Source: Bin94 sp965215535
Lineage (GTDB): Bacteria > Gemmatimonadota > Gemmatimonadetes > Longimicrobiales > Gaopeijiaceae
Assembly: GCA_965215535.1 (NCBI GenBank)
Contig: OZ244063.1
Location: forward strand, 62,001-126,000
Length of the DNA stretch: 64,000 nt
Direction of reading: 5' to 3'
The notes under the pieces: model-generated
Seen by the model: the letters and a program-made list of their open reading frames with translations, nothing else
Told to the model about the DNA's origin: nothing
Database searches by the model: none
Part shown: positions 33,958 through 43,492 of the stretch, piece after piece
Position numbering within the stretch: position 1 is the stretch's first letter
Layout: each line of letters opens with the position of its first letter
Program-made: the position numbers and the translations under genes

Positions 33958-35125
33958 GAACCGGAAGCGCTTCGCCATCTTCGGTGCGGCGTGTCCGGCG
34001 CGATCCACCGACCCTGGGGATTCCAGCCACTGCCCTGGCCCTCAATTGCCCGCACGCCGCGTCAATGTCGCGTCCCCGAGGTTCGCGCACGGCAACCGCA
34101 ATTCCCGCCTCTTCCAGCCCCCGGCCAAAGGCGCGAATGCGCTCCGGGCGGCTCGGTCTCCACTCCACATCGGGAATCGGGTTGAAGGGAATCAGATTCA
34201 CAAAGGCCTGGACCCGGCGGGCCAGCGCGGCCAGCGGCGCGATCAGCGAGAGATCGTCGTTCAGGCCCTGAATCAGGGTGTATTCGAAGGTCACCCGGCG
34301 TCCGCCTCTGCGGTTGAACTCCGCGAGCGCGTCCATCAGGGCATCGAGGGGGTAGCGCTTCTCCAGGGGAACGATTCGGGCGCGCAGCTCGCTCAGCGGC
34401 GCATGCAGCGAGAGCGCGAGGCGAAACTGTTCGGGGCGCCGGGCAAGGGCCTCGATCCCCGGAATCACTCCCACCGTCGAGACCGTAATCCGGCGGGCTC
34501 CCACACGGTAGCCCCCATTCAACAGGGTGAGCGCCGCGAAGACGGCCTTGCGGTTGGCGAGCGGTTCGCCCATTCCCATGAAGACCACGTTGGTGATGGC
34601 GCCGCGGTTGTGCTCGCGGGCCCAGCGCGCCGAAGCCCGGTACTGCCCGACGATCTCCGCTGCGGTGAGCTGCCGTGCGAAGCCCGACCACCCGGTGGCG
34701 CAGAAGCGGCAGCCGAGCGCGCACCCCGCCTGCGACGAGATGCAGAGGGTGAGCCGGTTGCCGGCCGGAATGAGGACGCTCTCGACAACCTCGCCATCGG
34801 CGAGCGCCCAGAGGTGCTTGACTGTGCCATCGGCGGCTTCGGCGACCCTGTCGGCCACCGGTTCGTCGGTGCGAAAGGCCAGGGTCAGGGCTTTGCGCTC
34901 GCTTCGGGGCAGGGTGGTAATCCGGTCTGGATCGTGCAACGCCCCGGCAAAGATCCACTCCAGGAGCTGCGCGGTGCGGTAGCGGGGCTGGCCGCGTTCG
35001 CCGAAGTGCCGGTCGAGGGCGGCGGCGGCTTCGACAGGGGTCAGCCCGAGCAGGTGGGGGCGGTCGGGGGGACGAGGAGGCGCAGCCGATTTCGGAGAGG
35101 GCGAGCGCTGGTGCATGGAGGCCAT
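33824..35125 (-). CDS. rlmN: Dual-specificity 23S rRNA/tRNA methyltransferase RlmN
   Basis: RlmN is a radical-SAM enzyme that makes 2-methyladenosine in 23S rRNA and some tRNAs. The 433-residue protein has the cluster motif CALGCRFC, FMGMGEPLANRKAV, ITVSTVGVIPGI, LALSLHAPLSELR, and the substrate Cys region REPRGRDIDAACGQL. The conserved domain ends near position 34000. About 60 further residues, very rich in Arg, Pro and Ser, run antisense to the end of the LytR_C gene. That tail is not a family feature and may be dispensable. Confidence 0.94.
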   Translation of the reverse strand: MASMHQRSPSPKSAAPPRPPDRPHLLGLTPVEAAAALDRHFGERGQPRYRTAQLLEWIFAGALHDPDRITTLPRSERKALTLAFRTDEPVADRVAEAADGTVKHLWALADGEVVESVLIPAGNRLTLCISSQAGCALGCRFCATGWSGFARQLTAAEIVGQYRASARWAREHNRGAITNVVFMGMGEPLANRKAVFAALTLLNGGYRVGARRITVSTVGVIPGIEALARRPEQFRLALSLHAPLSELRARIVPLEKRYPLDALMDALAEFNRRGGRRVTFEYTLIQGLNDDLSLIAPLAALARRVQAFVNLIPFNPIPDVEWRPSRPERIRAFGRGLEEAGIAVAVREPRGRDIDAACGQLRARAVAGIPRVGGSRRTRRTEDGEALPVLSAAPRRQRPDSPRDPSPLRGRTEATTPVPAGPSHRRRERDSAR

Positions 35126-35391
35126 TCCGGCAGACGGAAGAGGGAGGGCGGATGCGGCAATCGGGAGCGGTTCGGCAACTTTGCGCGAGGCCTGCTTGAA
35201 TCCGCCCTGAAACAGCGATAAAGTTACCCCCGCTCGAGCCTCTGCGCGCGCTCTGCCGATGCGCCATCCGGTTTCTGCCGACCCCCTGCACAGGCCAGCC
35301 CGACCCCATCCGCAGCGCTCTTCGCGCAGGCCCCTCCACCCCGATCTTCATTCATTCCCCTTTCACCCCCTCAGACAGGAGTTCGGTCTCC

Positions 35392-37194
35392 ATGACGAAC
35401 GCCAGGACAGACGCCACGACGCTGCGCACCCTGGGCGCTGGCCGCGTCAGCTCCGCGATGGCCGGCGAATGCATTGACATTGCGGGCTGGGTTCACCGCC
35501 GCCGCGATCTGGGCGGGCTGATCTTTCTCGATGTGCGCGACCGGTCGGGACTGGTGCAGGCGTCGGCAGGGCCGGAATGGACTGCGACCGATGCCATGGA
35601 GGCGGTGCGCGGAGTGGGTCCCGAGGATGTGATCCGGGTGCGGGGCGTGGTGACGCTGCGCCCCGAAGATGCGCGCCGCGCCGAAATGGCCACCGGCGAG
35701 ATCGAGATTCGCGTCACCGGGTTCGAGATCCTCAACCGTGCGCGGACCCCTGAAATTCCCGTCTATCTGCCCCCCGAAGAGGATCTCCCCTCCGAAAAGC
35801 TCCGCCTGCGCCACCGCATCCTCGATCTGAGGCGCCACAGCCTGCAGGAACGGCTGATCCTTCGCCACCGCCTGGTTCTGGAGACGCGCAACTACTTCCA
35901 TGCGCATGGCTTTGTCGATATCGAGACCCCGATCCTCACCAAGCCGACCCCCGAGGGCGCGCGCGATTTTCTGGTCCCGAGCCGCGTCCACCCCGGCGAG
36001 TTCTTTGCGCTTCCCCAGAGTCCCCAGATCTACAAGCAGCTTCTGATGATCGCGGGACTCGACCGCTATATGCAGATTGCGCGCTGCTTTCGCGACGAGG
36101 ATCTGCGCGCCGACCGTCAGCCCGAGTTCACGCAGGTCGATATGGAGGCCTCCTTCGTGGAGCCCGACGATATCTATCGCTGGTGCGAGGGCCTGATGGA
36201 GCGCCTTGCCGACATTGCCGGAATCGAGGCCGGGGCGCCCTTTGCCCGCATGAGCTGGGACGCGGCGATGGAGCAGTTCGGGAGCGATCGGCCCGACTTG
36301 CGCTGGCCCCTTGCGATTCAGGACCGGACCGGGATTCTGGGATCGCTGGAGTTCGGAATTCTGCGTACGGCGGTGGAGAGCGGTGAGCGGATCCGGACGC
36401 TCGAAATCGAGGGCGGCGCCCGGCTTTCGCGCAGGGAAATTGGCGCGCTCGAAGGGGTTGCACAGAGTGCGGGTGCCCCGGGTCTGCTCTGGGCGAAGAT
36501 CCAGGATGGACGCGCCTCCGGTCCCCTCGGCCGCTTCTTCCGAGACGACACCGCCGCCAATCTGGCTCTTGGCGACGGCGACCTCCTCCTCGCGGCTGCC
36601 GGCCCGGATCGAATGACCTCGCCCGCGCTGGCTGCGGTTCGCGCGGCCGCCATCGCCGCGCTCGAAATCCCCCCCGCGACCTCTCACTCCTGGCTCTGGG
36701 TGACGCGCTTCCCCGTCTTCGAGGATGCCGGCGACGGATCCCTGGCCGCCAATCATCACCCCTTTGTGCAGCCCGACCCCGCCGATCTCCATCTCCTCGA
36801 TGCGGCCCCCCTGGAGGCGCGCGGCCTCGCCTACGATCTGGTGTACAACGGCGCCGAGCTGGGTTCGGGCAGCATTCGCATTCACGACGCCGCGCTTCAG
36901 CGCCGAATCCTGGCCATGCTGGGTCTGCCCGAAGAGGAGATTGAAGCCCGCTTCGGCTTCCTTCTGCACGCTCTCGGTTCGGGGGCGCCCCCGCACGGCG
37001 GCATCGCGCTCGGCATGGACCGGATCGCGGCCCAGTTCGCCGGCGCCTCCAGTCTGCGCGACGTGATCGCCTTTCCCAAGACCACCGCGGCCCGCGCCCT
37101 CCTCGAAGAGGCGCCCACAACCGTCTCCGCCGAGGATCTCGACGCGCTCGGCGTTGCGGTTCGGAGTCGTCCCGATCGGGAGCCCGGCGCATGA
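35392..37194 (+). CDS. aspS: Aspartyl-tRNA synthetase
   Basis: This class II synthetase charges tRNA-Asp. The 600-residue protein has an OB-fold anticodon domain (VHRRRDLGGLIFLDVRDRSG), then FVDIETPILTKPTPEGARDF, PQSPQIYKQLLMIAG, FRDEDLRADRQPEFTQVDME, the bacterial GAD insertion, and HGGIALGMDRI. An ACAGGAG ribosome site lies upstream of the ATG. Whether it is discriminating (Asp only) or also charges tRNA-Asn cannot be decided here. The stop overlaps the phoH start. Confidence 0.97.
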   Translation: MTNARTDATTLRTLGAGRVSSAMAGECIDIAGWVHRRRDLGGLIFLDVRDRSGLVQASAGPEWTATDAMEAVRGVGPEDVIRVRGVVTLRPEDARRAEMATGEIEIRVTGFEILNRARTPEIPVYLPPEEDLPSEKLRLRHRILDLRRHSLQERLILRHRLVLETRNYFHAHGFVDIETPILTKPTPEGARDFLVPSRVHPGEFFALPQSPQIYKQLLMIAGLDRYMQIARCFRDEDLRADRQPEFTQVDMEASFVEPDDIYRWCEGLMERLADIAGIEAGAPFARMSWDAAMEQFGSDRPDLRWPLAIQDRTGILGSLEFGILRTAVESGERIRTLEIEGGARLSRREIGALEGVAQSAGAPGLLWAKIQDGRASGPLGRFFRDDTAANLALGDGDLLLAAAGPDRMTSPALAAVRAAAIAALEIPPATSHSWLWVTRFPVFEDAGDGSLAANHHPFVQPDPADLHLLDAAPLEARGLAYDLVYNGAELGSGSIRIHDAALQRRILAMLGLPEEEIEARFGFLLHALGSGAPPHGGIALGMDRIAAQFAGASSLRDVIAFPKTTAARALLEEAPTTVSAEDLDALGVAVRSRPDREPGA

Positions 37195-38186
37195 CCGATT
37201 CCTCTGCCGTCGTTGAGCATCACCTCAATGCCGAAGGCGCCGACCACCTCATTCTGGCCGGTGTGGGCGATGTCAACTTTCGCCAGCTTGCCACAATTTT
37301 CGGCATTCAGGTTGTGTTGCGCGGCGATCGGGTCAAGCTCGCCGGGGTTCTGCCCTCGGTCACCGATTCGGTGCGGGTTGTGGAGCACATGATCGAGCTG
37401 GCACGCTTGGGCAGATCCTTTTCGGCCTCCGATGTGGCCCGCTTTGCCAGCACCCTGCAGACGCGCGCTCCCTCTGCCGCAACCGCCGAAGACCGGCTCG
37501 CCATTCCGGTGCCGGGGAAGCGTCGCGTTGTGGCGCCGCGTTCCGATGGCCAGCGCGCCTACCTCGAGGCGATGGACGAATCCGATATCGTGATCGGAAT
37601 CGGCCCTGCGGGAACCGGCAAGACGTACCTCGCCGTGGCCCGGGCCGTCGACAATCTTCTGCGCAGGCGCGTGCGGCGCATTATCCTGGCCAGGCCTGCG
37701 GTCGAGGCTGGCGAAAGCCTGGGATTTCTGCCCGGCGATCTTCAGGAAAAGGTCGATCCCTATCTGCGTCCCCTCTACGACGCCCTCGAGGACATGCTCC
37801 CTGCGCACCAGGTCCGGCGCGGCATCGCCGACCGCACCATCGAGGTTGTGCCGCTGGCCTACATGCGCGGCCGCACCCTTTCGGACGCCTTTGTGATTCT
37901 GGACGAGGCGCAGAATGCGACCACCGCCCAGATGAAGATGTTTCTGACCCGGATCGGGGTGAATTCGCGGGTGGTCATTACGGGGGACAAGACGCAGATC
38001 GATCTTCCCGGATCGCATCGTTCGGGATTGATCGAGGTCGAGGAGCTGCTGCGCGAGCTCGACGGGATCGGCTTCGTCTATCTGGACGAGCGCGATGTGA
38101 CGCGCCACCGCCTGGTCAAGCGCATTGTCCGCGCCTATGCGACCGCCGACGAGCGCCGCGCCGAAGCCCGTGCCGACACCCGCTAA
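37191..38186 (+). CDS. PhoH-family ATPase (PhoH-like, ybeZ type)
   Basis: This 331-residue protein has an N-terminal KH-like segment (residues about 20-70) and a P-loop ATPase domain with Walker A GPAGTGKT at 138-145. AFVILDEAQNAT is the Walker B region. YbeZ-type PhoH proteins act with YbeY in rRNA and ribosome quality control; the ybeY gene is two genes downstream here. The gene overlaps aspS by four bases and the next gene by about 50 bases. Confidence 0.94.
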   Translation: MTDSSAVVEHHLNAEGADHLILAGVGDVNFRQLATIFGIQVVLRGDRVKLAGVLPSVTDSVRVVEHMIELARLGRSFSASDVARFASTLQTRAPSAATAEDRLAIPVPGKRRVVAPRSDGQRAYLEAMDESDIVIGIGPAGTGKTYLAVARAVDNLLRRRVRRIILARPAVEAGESLGFLPGDLQEKVDPYLRPLYDALEDMLPAHQVRRGIADRTIEVVPLAYMRGRTLSDAFVILDEAQNATTAQMKMFLTRIGVNSRVVITGDKTQIDLPGSHRSGLIEVEELLRELDGIGFVYLDERDVTRHRLVKRIVRAYATADERRAEARADTR

Positions 38187-40446
38187 GGTCGCCCGCCGGG
38201 CCCTTCTCTCGCGGCCTCCCCGGCAACCCTGGCCCGATGGCGCGATCCATCATGGCGCGCGCCTGCTCATTCTGTTGGCTCTGGCCGGGGGACTGGTCCT
38301 TCTCTATCCCTCCGATCCGGGCGTCTTCGTCGGGCGTCACGAGTTGGGCACCGTCGCCGAGCGCGATGTGATTGCGGTGGTCGGCTTCGATGTGCCGAAG
38401 GCTGCCGAGCTTCTGCGTCAGGAGCGCGATGCGGCCATGGCTGCGGTCATTCCCACCTTCCTCTACCGCGAGGGCGCGGGCCAGACGGCGCTGACGGCGG
38501 TGAATGGCTTTGCGACCGGAATCGATTCGGCTGCGGCTGCGGCGGGGGTGGCGGGAATCGGCAACCTGCTCTCGAACCAGGGCATCGAGGCCTCGCCGGA
38601 GCAGATCGAGCTGCTGCTGGACGCCGACCGGACCCGATCGATTCGCGATGGAGCGGCCCAGGCGATTGCAGCGCTGGTCGAGGATGGCGTCATGGCGCCG
38701 GGAGCCGCCTCGCGGGTGGATTCGGACTCGCTCCGAATTCGGCGTCGGGGCAGCGAACAGGTGGTTGCGCGAGCGGCGGTTCTTTCGGGCCGGGAGTTCT
38801 ACGATGCGGCACTGGCGGAGCGCGAAGAGGGCCCCGAGACAGATCTGGTGCGGCTGGTTCTGGCGCGCTACATGGTGCCCAGTCTGGTTCCCGATGATGT
38901 GCGCATTGCCCGCGAACGCATGGAGGCGAGCGATGCGATCGAGGTCACGGCCGGGCGCGTCCTCGAGGGCGAGGCGATCGTGCGCGCCAACGATCCGGTG
39001 GGCGAGACCGAGATGCAGAGGCTGGAGGCCTACCGCGAACACCTGCGCATGAATGGCATCGATGTCGATGCGTCGAATCTGAGCGGCACCCTGGGCGGTT
39101 TCCTCCTCAACCTCGTCATCCTCGCAACCCTGGGCGTTTTCCTCCTGCTCTTCCGGCCCGACATCTACACCCGCTTTCGCAATCTGCTGGCGCTGGCGCT
39201 GGTCGTGGCTCTCTACTTCGCCGGGGCGCTCCTGGCCGCGCTGACCGCTTTTCCAGGCGCTCTGTTGCCCACGGTCTTCGTTGCGGTCGTGCTGGCCATT
39301 CTCTGGGATGGACGCCTGGCGCTGCTGACCGGGCTCTTCATTGTGGCGCTCACCTCCATTCAGGATCCCTTTGCTTCGGTCGATGGCTCGATCGTGGCGC
39401 TGGCCGGAGGCTCGACGGCCGCCCTCGCCATGCGCAGCTTCCGCCGCCTGACCCAGGTCTGGTGGCTGATTGCGATTGCCTTTGCGGCCTACGCTCTGGC
39501 GCTCTCGGCGGTCTTCCTGCGCGGCGCCGACATGGAGCTCACCACCGCGCTGATGTGGGCGCTGATCGGCACCATCATCTGGGCCTTCCTGGCGATCGGC
39601 TTCCTGCCCGTCTTCGAGGCGCTGACCGGCATGATTACCGACCAGACGCTGGCGGGCTGGGCCGACGCCAACCGGCCTCTCTTGCGCAAGCTGGCGGTCG
39701 AGGCTCCCGGAACCTGGGCGCACACGATTCAGGTGGCGCACATTGCCGAGTCGGGCGCCAACGACGTCGGGGCCAACGCCCTGCTCTGCCGGGCCGGAGC
39801 CTACTGGCACGACATCGGCAAGATGGTGCGGCCGGGACACTTTATCGAGAATCAGCGGGGGCACAATCCCCTCGACGAGATGCCCCCGGACGAGGCCGCC
39901 GCCACTGTGCGCGCGCATGTGGTCGACGGGATCGAGATGGCGCAGCGCGAACGGCTTCCCGGGCGGCTGATCGACTTCATTGCCGAGCATCATGGCGACC
40001 AGACGATCGGCTTCTTCCTGGAACGAGCCCGCGAGGAGGCCGAACGCGAGGGCGCGCCCGCACCCGATCCATCTCTCTTTCGCTACCCCGGTCCCCGCCC
40101 GCGCAGCCGCGAAACCGCCATTGTCATGCTGGCCGATTCGGTCGAGTCGGCGGCCCGCGCCCTCAAGGATCCCACGCCGCAGCGCATCACCGGTCTGGTG
40201 CGCCAGGTCTTCCAGACCAAGCTCGAGAGGGGTCAGTTGAATCGCGCCCAGCTCACCCTGCGCGACATGACCCGCCTGCGCCGCCGCTTTGCCGGCATCC
40301 TGGGGGGAATCCACCACCGGCGCATCGACTATCCCACGACCCGCCACCTCACCACCGGCGCCGGGGCTGCCGCCGAGTCCGCCGAGACATCCCCGCAGGA
40401 GTCGCAGGTAAGCGTCGCCGCTCTGCCCCCCAGGGTCGCGCCATGA
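38137..40446 (+). CDS. 7TM receptor with HD phosphohydrolase domain (PgpH/YqfF type)
   Basis: This is a membrane protein of about 769 residues. An extracytoplasmic 7TMR-HDED region comes first, then about seven helices (roughly from FLLNLVILATLGVFLLLF to TIIWAFLAIGFLPVFEALTG). A cytoplasmic HD domain with His558-Asp559 (YWHDIGKM) and DFIAEHHGDQ follows. In Listeria PgpH the domain hydrolyses c-di-AMP. It commonly sits between phoH and ybeY, as here. The ATG at 38137 overlaps phoH by 50 bases; a GTG at 38170 is an alternative. The stop overlaps ybeY. Confidence 0.92.
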   Translation: MRPPTSAAPKPVPTPAKVARRALLSRPPRQPWPDGAIHHGARLLILLALAGGLVLLYPSDPGVFVGRHELGTVAERDVIAVVGFDVPKAAELLRQERDAAMAAVIPTFLYREGAGQTALTAVNGFATGIDSAAAAAGVAGIGNLLSNQGIEASPEQIELLLDADRTRSIRDGAAQAIAALVEDGVMAPGAASRVDSDSLRIRRRGSEQVVARAAVLSGREFYDAALAEREEGPETDLVRLVLARYMVPSLVPDDVRIARERMEASDAIEVTAGRVLEGEAIVRANDPVGETEMQRLEAYREHLRMNGIDVDASNLSGTLGGFLLNLVILATLGVFLLLFRPDIYTRFRNLLALALVVALYFAGALLAALTAFPGALLPTVFVAVVLAILWDGRLALLTGLFIVALTSIQDPFASVDGSIVALAGGSTAALAMRSFRRLTQVWWLIAIAFAAYALALSAVFLRGADMELTTALMWALIGTIIWAFLAIGFLPVFEALTGMITDQTLAGWADANRPLLRKLAVEAPGTWAHTIQVAHIAESGANDVGANALLCRAGAYWHDIGKMVRPGHFIENQRGHNPLDEMPPDEAAATVRAHVVDGIEMAQRERLPGRLIDFIAEHHGDQTIGFFLERAREEAEREGAPAPDPSLFRYPGPRPRSRETAIVMLADSVESAARALKDPTPQRITGLVRQVFQTKLERGQLNRAQLTLRDMTRLRRRFAGILGGIHHRRIDYPTTRHLTTGAGAAAESAETSPQESQVSVAALPPRVAP

Positions 40447-40925
40447 TCCGCATCCACCTCAACGCGGCCCCCACCCGCGCGATCCCCCGCTCCCTTCTCG
40501 AGCGCGCTCTGGGCGCCCTTCTGCGCGATCACAACATCGACCGTGCCGAACTCTCGGTCACCTTCCTCGACGACGACGCGATCACCCTTCTCCACGAACG
40601 CCACCTTGGCCGCCCCGGTCCCACCGATGTCATTGCCTTCGCCCTGCACGGCCCCACCGAGGATCCTCTGGGCGACATCTATATCGGTCATGCCCAGGCC
40701 TCCCGCCAGGCGCACGCTCTGGGAATCGCCGAGAGGGAAGAGCTGGTGCGGCTGGCCATCCACGGCGCTCTGCACGTTCTGGGCTACACCCACTCCGAGG
40801 GCGCCGAGCGCGAGGCCGGTCGCATGTACCGCATCCAGGAGGCTCTTCTGCAGGAAGCGCTTGTCTCTGCCGATGCCCCCGGTCCGCCCCGGTCCCCCGA
40901 ATTGCCCGAGACGACTGGACGATGA
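40443..40925 (+). CDS. ybeY: Endoribonuclease YbeY
   Basis: YbeY is a zinc-dependent RNase needed for 16S rRNA 3' maturation and ribosome quality control. The 160-residue protein has the metal site HGALHVLGYTH (His107, His111, His117). TDVIAFALHG and DPLGDIYIGHAQA precede it. Its start overlaps the HD-protein stop (ATGA) and its stop overlaps mgtE. The neighbouring phoH gene encodes its usual partner. Confidence 0.96.
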   Translation: MIRIHLNAAPTRAIPRSLLERALGALLRDHNIDRAELSVTFLDDDAITLLHERHLGRPGPTDVIAFALHGPTEDPLGDIYIGHAQASRQAHALGIAEREELVRLAIHGALHVLGYTHSEGAEREAGRMYRIQEALLQEALVSADAPGPPRSPELPETTGR

Positions 40926-42301
40926 CCACCGAGCGCACCTCGATGGGTGTGGGCGACGAGACCCGCGAGAAGCTGGAGCGGCTTCGCGAAATTGCGCGCG
41001 CCGGAGATCATGTCGAGCTGCCTGCCTGGGTTGTCGATCTGCACCCCTCCGATCTCGCCGACGTGGTGGCGTCGGTTGAGCCCGAATTTCGCCAGGTCGA
41101 GATCCTCGAGGCGCTCCCCGACGAGGTGGCCTCCGAGACCCTGGCCGAGATGGAGGACTACGAGCGCCGGGCCGAACTCCTCTCGGCGCTGGACTCGAAG
41201 CGGGGCGCCGCGCTGCTGCAGGAACTTGCCGACGACGACGCGGTCGACCTTCTGGGCGAGATGGAGCCGCGTGCCCGTGATCGCATGCTGGCCGCGCTCC
41301 CCACCAGCGACGCCGGCGAGATCCGCGATCTTCTGCGCTACGACGAGGAGACTGCAGGCGGCATCATGACCACCGCCATGGTCGCAGTCCGCAACACGGC
41401 CACCGCCGCCGAGGCGATCGCCGAGGTTCGTCGCCAGGGCCGCGAGGTCGAGGATTTTTACACGGTCTTCGTCGTGGATCGCTCCCAGCGTCTGCGCGGC
41501 AGCGTTTCGCTGGCCGAGCTGGTTCTGGCCGATCCCGAATCCACCGTGGGCGCGCTCGTGCAGCCGCTGCCCGCCGTTGCGCGCGCCGATACCGACCAGG
41601 AAGAGGTTGGCCGCGTCATGGGGCGCTACAACCTGGTCAGCATTCCCGTTGTCAACGCGAACAATGTGCTTCTTGGCCAGGTCACCTTCGACGATGTGAT
41701 TGATGTGATCGAGGCCGAAACGACCGAAGACATCCTGCGTCTGGCGGGGGTTTCGGACGAGGAGGAGCTGCGGGCGGGCTGGTTCGATTCGGTGCGCTCG
41801 CGGCTTCCCTGGCTGATGCTCAATCTGATCACGGCGGGGCTGGCCGCCTCTGTCATTCTCACCTTTGAGGATGTGGTCGGGCGCTGGACCTTTCTGGCCT
41901 TCCTCATGCCGGTCATCGCCGCGCTCGGCGGAAACACCGGCACCCAGGCGCTCGCCGTCACCATTCGCCGCATCGCCGTGGCCGAAGAGATCGGGCCACG
42001 GCAGTTTGCGGCCGTCTGGAAGGAGGTCCAGGTCGGGCTCCTCAACGGCTTCGTCCTCGGCGCGCTCTTCGCGCTCTTCGCGCTCTTCTACGAGGGCGGC
42101 GACCCGCTCATCGGGCTGGTCGTGCTGTCGGCCATGTGGGTCAACATCATTGTGGCGGGCTTTGCGGGCGCGCTCGTGCCCACCGTTCTGAACCGCTTCG
42201 GGATTGATCCTGCGGTGGCCTCGTCGGTCTTCGTCCACACCCTCACCGATCTGGTCGGCTTTGTCATGGTTCTGTCGCTGGCCACGACGCTCCTTGCGTA
42301 G
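40922..42301 (+). CDS. mgtE: Magnesium transporter MgtE
   Basis: This 459-residue channel has an N-terminal helical domain (about 1-130, with repeated LLxELxDDD-type turns) and a pair of CBS domains (about 140-260). Five membrane helices with the selectivity motif GGNTGTQALAV follow. In MgtE the N and CBS domains sense cytoplasmic Mg2+ and close the pore. It overlaps ybeY by four bases and is followed by meaB after nine bases. Confidence 0.96.
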   Translation: MTTERTSMGVGDETREKLERLREIARAGDHVELPAWVVDLHPSDLADVVASVEPEFRQVEILEALPDEVASETLAEMEDYERRAELLSALDSKRGAALLQELADDDAVDLLGEMEPRARDRMLAALPTSDAGEIRDLLRYDEETAGGIMTTAMVAVRNTATAAEAIAEVRRQGREVEDFYTVFVVDRSQRLRGSVSLAELVLADPESTVGALVQPLPAVARADTDQEEVGRVMGRYNLVSIPVVNANNVLLGQVTFDDVIDVIEAETTEDILRLAGVSDEEELRAGWFDSVRSRLPWLMLNLITAGLAASVILTFEDVVGRWTFLAFLMPVIAALGGNTGTQALAVTIRRIAVAEEIGPRQFAAVWKEVQVGLLNGFVLGALFALFALFYEGGDPLIGLVVLSAMWVNIIVAGFAGALVPTVLNRFGIDPAVASSVFVHTLTDLVGFVMVLSLATTLLA

Positions 42302-42310
42302 CCTCTCTGC

Positions 42311-43384
42311 ATGAACCGTCTCGTCGCCGATTTCCGGGCCGGCCGCCGCGCAGCGCTCGCGCGCGCCATCTCCATGGTCGAGGGGGCGCGTCCGGGGGTG
42401 AACGACCTTCTCGACGAGCTTCTCCGCACCCGGCCCCGGGCCCGCCGCATTGGCGTGACCGGCCCGCCCGGCGCGGGAAAGTCCACCCTGGCCTCGCTGA
42501 TGACCCGGCGGCTGCGCGCGCGCGGCGAAGAGGTTGCCATCGTGGCCGTCGATCCCACATCGCCCTTTTCGGGGGGCGCGCTCCTGGGCGATCGCATTCG
42601 CATGAATGATCTGGCGGTCGATCCGGGGGTCTTCATCCGCTCCATGGCTACCCGCGGATCGCTGGGCGGGCTGGCCGCCGCCACCCGCGAGGTGATCGAT
42701 CTGCTCGACGCCTTCGGCTTTCCCAATGTGATCATCGAGAGTGTGGGGGTCGGGCAGACCCAGCTCGAGATCCAGGCCGCCGCCGACACCACCGTGGTTG
42801 TGCTCGTTCCCGAGTCGGGCGATGGAATCCAGGCCATGAAGGCGGGTCTCATGGAAATCGCCGACATCTTTGTCGTCAACAAGTCCGACCGCGTTGGCGC
42901 CGACCGCCTGGTGCGCGAGATCGGTCAGGCGCTCCTGCTGCGCATGGGGCAGGCGCATGCATCCACCGGTCACCATGGGGTGAATCCGGGAGAGGGATGG
43001 GCCGAGAGCCGAGAGCCGGCGGCCAATCCGGAGGGCGAAGGTTCGCCCGGCCACGAAGATTCGCCCGCAACCGGGCAGCCCTCTCCCTGGCAGATTCCTG
43101 TGTGCAAGACCTCGGCGGGACGCGATGAGGGGGTGGACGAGCTGCTGGATGCGATCCTTGCGCATGGCCGCCACCTGGCCGAAACGGACGAGCTCGAACG
43201 TCGCCGCGAGGCGCGGGCCCTGTCGCGCATTCGCGATGTGGTCGAGCGCGATCTGCATCGGCGAACCGAAGAAGCCCTGGCTGCCGAGGGCGCTTTGACG
43301 CGCTGGGCGCGGGAGGTAGGGCAGGGAAGGGAAACGGCCTACGCTGTGGCGAAGACCATCGTTGCCGCCATATTGAAGGGGTGA
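42311..43384 (+). CDS. meaB: Methylmalonyl-CoA mutase-associated GTPase MeaB
   Basis: MeaB is the G-protein chaperone that loads and protects adenosylcobalamin in methylmalonyl-CoA mutase. The 357-residue protein has Walker A GPPGAGKS at 51-58, VDPTSPFSGGALLGDRIRM, IIESVGVGQTQ and VNKSDRVGAD. An unusual insertion of about 43 residues, rich in Gly, Glu, Pro and His (about 216-258), splits the region after the NKxD motif. The mutase subunit gene lies directly downstream, as expected. Confidence 0.95.
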   Translation: MNRLVADFRAGRRAALARAISMVEGARPGVNDLLDELLRTRPRARRIGVTGPPGAGKSTLASLMTRRLRARGEEVAIVAVDPTSPFSGGALLGDRIRMNDLAVDPGVFIRSMATRGSLGGLAAATREVIDLLDAFGFPNVIIESVGVGQTQLEIQAAADTTVVVLVPESGDGIQAMKAGLMEIADIFVVNKSDRVGADRLVREIGQALLLRMGQAHASTGHHGVNPGEGWAESREPAANPEGEGSPGHEDSPATGQPSPWQIPVCKTSAGRDEGVDELLDAILAHGRHLAETDELERRREARALSRIRDVVERDLHRRTEEALAAEGALTRWAREVGQGRETAYAVAKTIVAAILKG

Positions 43385-43492
43385 GCGCACCGTGCGCCTG
43401 GCGCCTCCTGGCGCACCCTCGCTGCCGGGCCCAAAGTCCGGGAGCCGCGAAGAGATCAGAGCCGGTCTGTTGCCTGGAAGGAGCCAGAGCCG

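Noticed and set aside
43385..43470. TGCGCC/GGCGCA hairpin after meaB
   Set aside because: No U-tract follows and the sequence is GC-rich repeats. It may form by chance at this base composition.
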